Source: Calliphora vicina (taxonomy: Eukaryota; Arthropoda; Insecta; Diptera; Calliphoridae). Taken from it: 64,000 nucleotides of DNA. Below the pieces are notes generated by a model. That model was not told the DNA's origin, made no database searches, and was given only the letters and a program-made list of their open reading frames with translations. Shown in pieces: positions 23,051-32,600 of this stretch. A program made the translations under genes and the position numbers. Numbering within the stretch: the first letter of the stretch is position 1; every line of letters begins with the position of its first letter. Location of the stretch: the NCBI RefSeq assembly GCF_958450345.1, contig NC_088784.1:55856247-55920246 (forward strand), written 5' to 3'.

Positions 23051-23920
23051 CCGTAATGAGTTACATTATATTTAGTATATCTAAAATAAGTTTCTAATGT
23101 AACAAGAAGTGCATTATTTATTTCTTATTTTCTAACCTTAATGTGTAAATGTAATAAATATGGGGCGGATTTATATGCAAATGCATTTATTTTCTTGAAC
23201 GTCCAAATTATATGTAGACTAATTATCTTTCCAAATCACACATTTTGCTGTAAAATGTCATCGATTTGTTAGGGCATATTTTTGCATATTTTATTGCATA
23301 ATGCATATTTTCTTATATTTTACTTCAAAATACATATTTATATGTATATTATACCAATTTTTAATAAAAATATTATTTTTTGTTGTCAATTGGCACAACA
23401 AAAAGATTTTTTTTTCGAATTTGTTACAGAAATAGCATCAAATGTTGTCGACTGTCTGTTTTCGACATCGAGAAACTGGCACCAAGTCTCCTACTTTTGG
23501 ATGCTACTTTACAACATGATCAGAAAAGTCACATGGTGGAGACTTTAAAGATTATGACGTTTAACAAATATTAATTCCAAGATATTAGAATTAACATATC
23601 CATCGTTTTCTCAGAAGACAAATTATAATTTTTTTGTGCGTATAATTCAAAGAATCCTAACTGCTGAGAACTCTGTTATGTAGTTTGTGGGCATTGAGCG
23701 ATCCATAGTTAATTATTTAATATTTATTATATTTTATAACTAATTTTTACGTTGTATGGGAGGTTCCATGGCTAAAACCCCGTAAATTCTCGAATCCTTC
23801 AAATTTGATAATATTTATTCTGTATGTGAGGTTTCATGTCCCCCAATTATAATAAAAAATGTTTTAGACAAAGTTTGAAGAATCTCGCAATTTACTATTT
23901 ACTATCTTTGGGATGTATGC

Positions 23921-24462
23921 ACGCAGAGAAAAAATATAGTTGGGCATGGTTTTTTGTAACCATTTCAATATTGTTACAAGTTTTTTAACTATATTATAGT
24001 CACAGTAACCATTTACATGATTGTGGTAACCATAATATGGTTAATTTACGATTCACATGATTGTATCAACCTATTCATAAGTCACAGTAACTATTTACAT
24101 GATTGTGGTAACCATAATATGATTAATTTATGATTTACATGATTGTATCAACCATATATATGCTTACAGTAAACAAATATATGTTTGTGACAACCATTCA
24201 TATTATGTTGCTCTCGGCTTAACATAATCTGAGAACAACATATTACGATAAAATTATTCATCATAAATATGGTTGCCACAAACATATATTTGTTTACTGT
24301 AACCATATATATGGTTGATACAATCATGTAAATCATAAATTAACCATATTATGGTTACCACAATCATGTAAATAGTTACTGTGACTATAATATTGTTAAA
24401 AATCTTGTAACACTATTTAAATGGTTACAGTAACCATGCCTAATTATATTTTTTCTCTGCGT
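23921..24462. mobile_element. near-complete palindromic MITE, 542 bp
   Basis: The sequence from ACGCAGAGAAAAAATATAG at 23921 reads as its own reverse complement back from TCTCTGCGT at 24462. Arms of about 250 bp share blocks such as CACAATCATGTAAAT and GGTTACAGTAACCAT. The centre lies around 24205-24245. The whole can fold into one long hairpin. The ends resemble the MITE at 12142-12388. Confidence 0.85.
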
Positions 24463-24782
24463 CTGGGAGGGTCCAAAATTTTTTTTTTTTGCTTTCCACA
24501 TAAATATTTCTTTGGTGACGTGATTTACAAAATTAATGCCTTAGTATCGTATCTAGGGTTGTCAGCCTGGCTGGACTTGGCTGGATTGTCCAGCTTTTTT
24601 GATGCCTGTCCAGTTTCAAGCTAAAATTTAATTTGTCCAGCTAAATTCGACAATAATATCTATAAATGAAAATTTTCTTATTACTAATTAGTATACAGCA
24701 ATAACTTATGCAAAAACGTGTATATATTTTTTGAAGAAAGGAACAAAATAAATGCCAACATTTTTATGGGAATACGTGTCAT

Positions 24783-25330
24783 ATGGAATTTCTGATAAAT
24801 ATGCCAATGCAAAAGAAAAAAGTAAACGTGAAGGATTATCAGAAGCATTTTATATTTTATGAAAACATAATGCAAGAATTTACAACTCTTGAGAATGAGT
24901 CTTGTACAGTTTTAAAGTTGCACGATACAATGGCCGTACTTATGAATAGCATCAAATGTAGAATCCGTAACACATTTTTTGGCACCAAAGTTAACACCAT
25001 TTTGAAAAAAAATTTCGCCTAATGAACATAATACTTTTAAGACGGAATTAGAAGACTTTTTAAAAACAGCAGTTAGCTATTTAGAAAATCGTTACGACTT
25101 TGGTGATGACTCATCTTTTTTTAAAAAAATAGCATTTTTAAATTTATAAAATGTCCTATTTTCTTGGGAAGATTTACAAAAAGCTTGAAATATCAAAGGT
25201 GAAAGGAAAGAATTCGAGAATTTTAGAAAACAATCTCTATACCAAAGTAAGAAACCGAATTTCATTGGACCTGATATAGATTTTCAAAATTGTTTACAGA
25301 TCTCTAAAGGTTTGGAATTGGCTAAATCCG
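24783..25330 (+). pseudogene. decayed hAT-type transposase fragment
   Basis: The first part reads through KHFIFYENIMQEFTTLEN in one frame to a stop at 25020. The reading then continues in another frame with ELEDFLKTAVSYLENRYDFG. The SYLExRYDF phrase is typical of the C-terminal half of hAT-derived proteins. Frame breaks and stops show it is not functional. Family assignment is from memory of the pattern. Confidence 0.5.
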
Positions 25331-25410
25331 TAAGCTCAAAAACGAAATAAAGTGGCAGTGTTTTTAGTATTTAATTTATTACTTTTAATTCTTTCTTTAT
25401 TTACATACAT

Positions 25411-25570
25411 AGGGTGGGTCGATTTAGCAATCGATATTGTGCACTTCGATTGTTCGATAGTTTTTGGCATGAGGAAAAAAAATTTCTACTACGACATATC
25501 CAAAAAATAATATACAAGGCGCCCAAATTTCAGAAAAAATAAAAAAATGACTTTTTCTGAACTCTTATTT
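25411..25570 (+). repeat. end fragment of the GGGTGGGTCGATT element
   Basis: AGGGTGGGTCGATTTAGCAA, then GATATTGTGC, TTCGATAG and TTTTGGCATGAGG match the left arm of the element at 32820-33568. Only one arm is present. Confidence 0.65.
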
Positions 25571-26139
25571 TTTAAGATTTTTTAGTAGCTAATAAAGTTA
25601 GTTATTTGAGTTATTTTGAAACAAGTGTTTTACGGTAGGTCGTAGTACTTTAGTACCTCTAACTTACACATTTTTAGACCGATATCAACATTTTAAACAG
25701 TTACGGTAAGGCAAAGAATTAACCTTTCATAAAATGTATGAACTTTAAAGCATATTCAGTTTTTTTTCTAAACCCATTCAGTTTTTTTTCTAAACCCATT
25801 AAAAAAACTGACTGAGTTACTGGTAGTTAAGTTGACGTATATCACTGAAAACGTTAGAATAACTTCTGAATTTGATGGTGTTTCTGAAATTTCTTTACAC
25901 AATTATACCTACTCAACAATATACCCACGTTTTCCAAGTTTTTTCACTATAGCACCGTGTAATTCATACATGTATATTTTGATTACAATGGATAAAAATA
26001 TATTTAAAAAAAATTATTTACACAAAACCAAAATTAACATTTTCTCAGTAATTTTTTAATGTCCAGTTTTTTATTTGTCCCGATTTTTAAAGCCCAATGT
26101 CCAGCTTTTTGCGAATCTGAATCTGGCATCCCTAATCGT

Positions 26140-27195
26140 ATCTCATGCTGCACAGTGGGGCAGAATCAAAAAATTTGGATCGACATGTCGCCGTACAAAT
26201 GCTCCAGTAGCGGCGCTATGGGGGCTCAAAGGGTACCTTCGACATGTAAAATTTTTAAACACGTGCCATTTTTATTTATCTCTATAATTTCTGAGTTATA
26301 CACATTTAAAAATTGAAATTTTAGATTCTTGCCATACTTTGGTCCTCTTTTTTTTAAAAATATAGGTCGTAATATACAAAAGCTTTCATAGTAATATCAA
26401 TTATTGATTTAAAAGTAAACGATTTTAAACTAAAAAATTCAAAAAATATTAAATTTTTATTAAAAAACTTAAAAATATATAAATTGGATTCAGCCAAGTG
26501 ATCAGATATTAGTGACAATTACTGTCTATAAGGGATACATTTACTACTTGCTTAACTGCTGGGTTATTGCGAGATCAAAATTAAGGTTGGATGCTACTTT
26601 ACATCATGATCAAAATATTGACGATTAAAGTATTCATAGCTTGATATCATAATTAATATATCCTTTGTTTTCTCAGAAGAACAATTATAATATTAAAACT
26701 TTTCCTATTTAATTCCTGGTATAATTTAAAAATTCCTAACTGCTGGGAACACTGTTGTGTATTTTTTGGACATTGCGCGATTCATAGTTAATTATTTTAT
26801 GTTTCTGCACAAAAATATGCGTGCATATATTTTAAATTTTTAGGTCATATATTTTGATTTTTTTGAAGCATATTTTAGGCGCATATTTTCCAATAAATGC
26901 ATGAAAATCCGCCCCCTAGTTATGAACATAAACACAAAAACGTAAATATATTTTTTCAAAGAACCTGGTCCTATTCTAAATTTTATATATGTTTTAATAG
27001 TTCAATGGCTCATATTTAAGGGAAATCTTTGGAAATGGAATATAATCGGAGAAATAAGGAGTAAAGGTTCAAAAATTAATTTTTTTGATCGAAACTTTTC
27101 GTTTCGTTCAAATACAAAAACTATTTAATTGAATTTGTTTTCAAGATTGTTTTGAAAATATTGCTGCATGGCTCAAATTCAAATAAAATACGAAA
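26140..27195. other. intergenic, no gene seen
   Basis: Right part of the composite element and AT-rich flank. CACAGTGGGG at about 26152 resembles a Transib-like end, but no partner end was found. The AATAGTTCAATGGCTCATAT block near 26997 repeats one near 17640. Confidence 0.45.
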
Positions 27196-27209
27196 CCATA
27201 GAGAATTAT

Positions 27210-27369
27210 ACATAGAGACGAGACACTCCGATTTATCAAACAAAAATACAACAAATAATATTTCTGATACAACAACAAAATACATTGTCTAGCATGTATT
27301 TTGTTGTTGCAAGAGATATGTTTTTGACAACAGACTTAGGTTTTTGACAATTCCGTCTCGTCTCTATGT
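27210..27369. mobile_element. small MITE, ACATAGAGACGAGAC termini
   Basis: A 15-bp perfect inverted repeat bounds 160 bp. It sits directly beside a sister element (27396-27563). Both are preceded by TACGAAACCATAGAGAA, and the second is also followed by TGTACGAAACC. Confidence 0.75.
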
Positions 27370-27395
27370 TACCCTATGTACGAAACCATAGAGAA

Positions 27396-27563
27396 ACATA
27401 AAGCGGAAACTACAAAATAACTCAAACAAAAAAATTATTCAAAATAATCACACATACGAGTGTTGTTTTTGTTTTCACATAGTTATTTCTACTAATACAT
27501 TCTCACCACTTAGGTTTCTAACAACTAAGTTAGGTCTTTGACAGGAGAGTTTCCGCTCTATGT
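27396..27563. mobile_element. small MITE, ACATAAAGCGGAAACT termini
   Basis: A 16-bp inverted repeat with one mismatch bounds 168 bp. The core differs from the neighbour at 27210-27369, but the inner GACTTAGG/CACTTAGG..TTTTGACA phrases are related, so the two are diverged members of one family. Confidence 0.75.
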
Positions 27564-27784
27564 CTATTCTCCATGTACGAAACCTCTTAACGTTATCCGA
27601 TTTTGTTAATATTTTCTGCTTTTGGTTTTTAGATGATGAAAAACAATTTTAGACTTTGGGAGCATCTAAAATCCAAAAAGTATAAAATAAGGACTTGACC
27701 AGCCTAGTGTACATCATACAATCTTAGTGCAATATGATTAGATAAAAATGTTTCCATTTTATATTATTGGACGCAAATGAAATG

Positions 27785-28398
27785 TTCTCGAGTTTGTTTT
27801 TGTTTTATTTGTATTTGTCTAAAAACATAATAGGTAATAATTTTATAGATTTTAAATTTGTTTTAATAAATGGCAATTCTTAAATATATAATTTAAGTAC
27901 ATAAATATTTAAAAAATAAAACACAAATACACGATTTAAAAATATAGTACATCACACAGACACACAAATACATACAGCCATACTTATATATATGTATATA
28001 TTTAGTATATAAGTAATAATTTAAACATTTCTAATTATTTCTATGTATACAAATGGTCTTTTTGCAGATAATCAATCATCTAATTAATGGACTCTAAATA
28101 AATTAGTTTATAATTAACGGTAATTTTAAGAATATTATTGTAATTACTATTTGATTTAATACGATTATTTAAGATTAGCTTAGATTTAATTTTGACTTTG
28201 ATTTTAAAACTTTAACATTTTACAGATACTGCGCGGATTTGGGGAGGTCGTGGGTATGGGGGAGGGGTTTGTCTTGACATTATGCGTTTCTAAACAACCG
28301 AAATGTATTGTATATGCACATCATTATTTTTGTTTGCTTTAATATTTTTACAAAATCAAATTTCTAACTATTTACAATTGAAAAAAATAGAATTTCTC
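27785..28398 (-). promoter_or_regulatory. probable Trpm 3' UTR and poly(A) signal
   Basis: After the last open codons on the minus strand the sequence becomes AT-rich without ORFs. The first clear minus-strand AATAAA is at 27809-27804, which would put cleavage near 27785. The 3' UTR would be 0.6-0.75 kb depending on the stop used. Confidence 0.4.
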
Positions 28399-28548
28399 TC
28401 AGTTGAATTCCCATTCCGTTGAGCCATCATCACCATAGTAGGAATAATGGGGACCATGATGAGATGAGGAGCCAGAATGCTGCGGGTGTTGGGGAATTTC
28501 TTTAGATAACGATATTATGGCAATAATCATTCCAAGTTTCAATAAAAA
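28399..28548 (-). CDS. Trpm: in-frame extension after the Trpm stop (readthrough or alternative exon)
   Basis: In the same frame after TGA come 49 codons and a second TGA (28401-28399). The first 15 codons look non-coding (hydrophobic, AT-rich), but from KEIPQHPQHSGSSSHHGPHY onward to GDDGSTEWEFN the composition is clearly protein-like. An acceptor CTAAAG lies just before AAATTCCCC. A phase-1 donor ATG|GTGACC in the last exon could join to it in frame. Stop-codon readthrough is the other explanation. Confidence 0.45.
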   Translation of the reverse strand, partial: FLLKLGMIIAIISLSKEIPQHPQHSGSSSHHGPHYSYYGDDGSTEWEFN

Positions 28549-29688
28549 TCAGCACATTGTTTCATTGTAGGGCGGATCCTTTTCAGATTCGGTGCTGCTC
28601 TTGATGTTCGACGATAGTTTTGCGATTTCATCTTGTACAAGATCTGTGCTTATTTGTGGTATGGTTACCATGGTGCCGCTTGATGCGACAGCAGTCTGGT
28701 CACCATCCTTGGATTCTTCAGTGCTCGAGCTACTCTCTTTGAGTATGTTCATGCCGAGTTTACTGGTGAGCGGTGGTTTAAGTGAGGAAATCAATTTGGC
28801 AGGAACCGATGAAGGCAATACAGCACCTGCGGCTATTGTAGCTGTGTGTTTAGAAAGTGGTTGTAATTTGGCGGACGCTGATGCCGAGGATGATGATGAG
28901 GGTGGTAATTCTGTGGTGGAGGTGGGCGTATCGGTGCTTGATAAACGTGAGGTTGGTGGTATCGGTGGTGGCTGCTTGCCTTGGTCCAAGCTAAACTGTT
29001 TCTTCAATTGCATAGCCCGTGGAGGCGGTTGCACCTGCGCCATTATATTCGTTGTTCCAAAATCGAGGGAAGATGAACCTTCGTCAGTTGAGCGCTTAAC
29101 ATCCGAAGCACCAACGGACGAGGTACGCAACGGTTGATAACGGGCAGAGATGCTCAGACTACTACCTCCACTTAAACTAACACCACCCTCGAGCACTGTC
29201 GTCGCTAACGTCTGCGATTGTGATTGTGACTGGGTATCAACTGCATCAAGAGAGGGCTCAGCCGTCAAAGATGGTGTGTCGATATTGTACGAGCCGGTCA
29301 TAGAGGTGGTGGTATCATTTGAACTTTGCTTAATAAAACGATATGGATGCGCTGAATAGTCAGTGTCGGTGCTGGAATTCTTCTGTAAACTTTCACTGGA
29401 CTTCTTGAAGAGTCGTCCGGTGCTCTCATACGGTGGATTTAAAAACTCACTGGTAGCACGTTGTGGCACTACCGGTGAATGATATGTTTGTTGTTGTTCC
29501 ATGGAGGCATTACGTTGCCAGGGACGTTCATTTTTCACTTCAAAAACACCAGCAGCTGGGCCACTAGTGTCACTACTATCACAAGCACCAATTACTCCGC
29601 CATCGGCTGGTGGTTTAGACGGTGACAATTCGATAGCAGTCTCTCGTCTCAGAGGATGTCGATGACTGTAGTCAACAGATGCACCAGC
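28549..29688 (-). CDS. Trpm: Trpm last exon: long Ser/Pro-rich C-terminus
   Basis: 380 codons including the stop. It starts AGASVDYSHRHPLRRETAIE and is disordered and low in complexity, with Q/S repeats (DTQSQSQSQ), a proline block QGKQPPPIPP and poly-Ser. It ends PPYNETMC with TGA at 28551-28549. The same frame is open again past the stop. Confidence 0.9.
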   Translation of the reverse strand, partial: AGASVDYSHRHPLRRETAIELSPSKPPADGGVIGACDSSDTSGPAAGVFEVKNERPWQRNASMEQQQTYHSPVVPQRATSEFLNPPYESTGRLFKKSSESLQKNSSTDTDYSAHPYRFIKQSSNDTTTSMTGSYNIDTPSLTAEPSLDAVDTQSQSQSQTLATTVLEGGVSLSGGSSLSISARYQPLRTSSVGASDVKRSTDEGSSSLDFGTTNIMAQVQPPPRAMQLKKQFSLDQGKQPPPIPPTSRLSSTDTPTSTTELPPSSSSSASASAKLQPLSKHTATIAAGAVLPSSVPAKLISSLKPPLTSKLGMNILKESSSSTEESKDGDQTAVASSGTMVTIPQISTDLVQDEIAKLSSNIKSSTESEKDPPYNETMC

Positions 29689-32600
29689 CTAAACAAAGGA
29701 AAAGTCAAATGATTAATAAACTAGCCAATCGCAAGCATTTCTATCAAGTTAATCAAGCAAGTATTAATTGAAGACACTCATATATTTAATTGTAAAAGTA
29801 ATGTTTTCTAAGATTTCAACATTTTAAATACATATTTACAAATTTATTTACATACTGTAAGAAATATATTTTCCTGAATACCATAATTACCGCTTTTATT
29901 TTAATTACCTCATATGAGTCATCGGTATCATCTATTGAGGCACGCGCCGTAAAGAGACCTTCAAGCATTTGATAATCATTTTCTTCGCATTCTTTTAAAT
30001 GTTGCTTTTCTAGTAGAGCTGCTCTTTCGGCTTTTGACATGTCCGTTTTTGGTCTATCCAATGATGCTTTAATAAAGTGCCAAAATACATTAATCAAATT
30101 TGAATAAGATTATTTACTTATTATTATTATTGGCTAAAATGAAATGTCCATGAAATGAAGTTTAATTTTTACTATACACTGCAATTTATTGTCATCGATA
30201 CGATGGCAAGAATAAGAAGTATTTTGAAATTAATTACATTATTTACATAACGTTTCGTTGTAACTATTATATTCTTAATATCAAGATACCACAATGATGG
30301 AAATGAAATTTCGAATTAATAATGTTCTCAAATATATTTATTTATGTTTATAAATTTGGATTAATATAGGATACTATTGCAATTGATAATCATAATTTAA
30401 ACTCCCCTGGGGAATAAGTTTCATAATAATAATATATAGGACGGTATCCACGACTGCCGAATTTTTAATGAATCGAGAATAAAGGAGCAACTTGAAAACA
30501 ATGAGTTTAGAGGTCGCTAATCAAAGTCTTACTAACTTTTATTCGCCTTATGTATTCGAAATATTTTTTATTAGTTCTTTTTCATTAGTTTTTCAATACA
30601 ATCGTATCATAATTATTGTTTTTTATACCTAAACCGTCAACAATGCCCTGAAGCACACTTCACCATTTTGCACCTGGTTAATAAACTTAATTTGCAAATT
30701 AGTTTCTGATGGCTGTTCTGAGTTTATTGGGTCATAATTACCCTAAACAAATTATTCGACAACTTTTTTTAGCTTTTTAAAGTTTGCGGGTTAGAGGGTT
30801 AAACAAACACAAACACCGAAGCGTTTTGCTTGTCTGCAGATACAGCCAGAGTCTTTGGGGGGATTCGAACCCGCAACCCTCAAGATAATAGTCCAGCACA
30901 TATCTATCGGAAATATATGATTAGTGGATTCACTAACGGCGGCAATACCGCCAAATAAATTGAATAATTTGCAATATTTAAAGAGCATAATATCTCCTGA
31001 ATAATCCTGAATAATAATAAGATAATTTGAACCATTCATTATTCAGAAAAACTTAACTGAACTTTAAACATAATTCTATTGGACTTATCTAAAAATAACT
31101 TTTATATAGAAAAAACCCACTATATTTATTAAAATTGTGAATAATACAAAATTTAAAAAAAAACTTATATGTAGAATTTAGTAGCGGCCTTAAAAATATA
31201 TTGTAGAATACATAAATAAAAATGTTTTTGCTTTCGTGGAAACTTGTATTCTCAAGGATTGAGGGTTTTGATACGCATTTTTCCATAAAGCTCAACATTT
31301 TGAAATTTGTTGAAATTCTTTTATAATTTAAATATTTTCAGGTTAGCTTATTTTGTTCAGAACAAAATCTAAAACATAAGTTGAAAAACTGACACCCGTT
31401 TATATTTATATTTTCGCATTAACCAATTTATTTAATAAAATGTTATTAAAATTTATACTTTCAATATTATCTTAACATGTAAGAGAACTATATCTTATAT
31501 ACCCTTCACCAAATTATACTTTAAAATAATTTTTTTTTAAATATTTTTAGGTAAACAAAATTTAATTTTTTTTTTCGAAATTGTTTTTTAATTTTTTTGT
31601 AAATTTTTAAAAATATTTTTTTGGAAAAATAATTTATAACTTATTGTAGGTCCAACTTACTATAACTTTATTTACATCGTTGCAATGGACTTTGAAATAC
31701 GTATCATTAGATATCCATATTGTCTATATTAATGACTTAGTAATCCAGATATAGATAAAAAATAGGCCAAAAATCGAGGTTGTCCCGGTTTTTGGCTTAT
31801 ATCTCAGCCATTTGTGGTCTGATTTTGTCGATTTTAAATAGCAACCGAGGAGGAAGAATTCCCGATATATTGATGTATGAATCATGTATGTAGATTATTT
31901 GGGGGATACGGAAGTTGATTTCAACATACAGACGGACATGGCTATATCGACTTCGCTATCTATAACGATCCAGAATATATATACTTTGTGGGGTCTCAAA
32001 ATGTAGAAATTACAAACGGAATTCATGGTGAAGGGTATACAAATATATATATTTCTGTTGTGTACTTTAGTTGTATTAGCAGCTGTAGTAGGAATACTAA
32101 TAATATAATTATGTATCTAAGTTATACCAATATTTTCGCATAATATGTTATAATATCTCAAAATAAATTTTTCAAAACTATGTGTATTAAGTATGTATGT
32201 ATGTATATTACAGATGTTCCAAACTAAAATTAAAATTTAGCTTGTTTGAGGAAACAACTTCTCAAATTTTTTGAGAAGTGGATTATCTCGTGATAGTCCA
32301 AAAATATCCGAAGTTTTGTAATTTTTGGGATAAAATTTAAGTTTTTTAAATTTTTACATACAATTATTTAAAGTAAATAGTTTAAATTAATACAATGAAA
32401 CAAACATTTCTGTCAAAAATGCTATTTATTTGTCATGCTTTCCTTGTGATTAACATTTTAAATGTTTTTGATTATATTATGTGGTTATTACCAAATAAAA
32501 AGTTTATCGTTTTACGACTTTAGAGATATATTAGGTAAGAAAACCTATGTTCCAAATATGTAATACATATAAAATTCGAACTAGAGTGAATTTCGAAAAC

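Larger units (their letters stand above)
24554..26134. mobile_element. hAT transposon relic, 1581 bp, with exact 8-bp target duplication
   Basis: ATCGTATC flanks both ends (24546-24553 and 26135-26142). Ends are TAGGGTTGTCAG and CTGGCATCCCTA. TGTCCAG blocks lie at both subterminal regions. Fragments of a decayed protein remain, for example LEDFLKTAVSYLENRYDFGD near 25040-25110, of the type found in hAT-like transposases. A piece of another element (25411-25570) is nested inside. Confidence 0.85.
23163..26925. mobile_element. composite element with GGGGCGGATTT termini and nested inserts
   Basis: GGGGCGGATTTATATGCA at 23163 and a right edge TGCATGAAAATCCGCCCCC near 26921 are inverted. Both edges are followed inward by GCATATTTT-rich blocks. 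A segment with GGATGCTACTTTAC, TTTTCTCAGAAGA and TAACTGCTG occurs at about 23505-23720 and again at about 26595-26800 in the same orientation. So it is either two copies of one family or an internal duplication. It contains the palindrome at 23921-24462 and the hAT element at 24554-26134. Confidence 0.55.

Noticed and set aside
26150..26230. Another Transib-like end (CACAGTGGGG)
   Set aside because: No partner terminus or 5-bp duplication was found, so it is not counted as an element.
28592..29137. 181-codon plus-strand open frame opposite the last Trpm exon
   Set aside because: It is the antisense shadow of a GC-richer coding exon. The minus-strand reading continues Trpm in phase and has the right composition.
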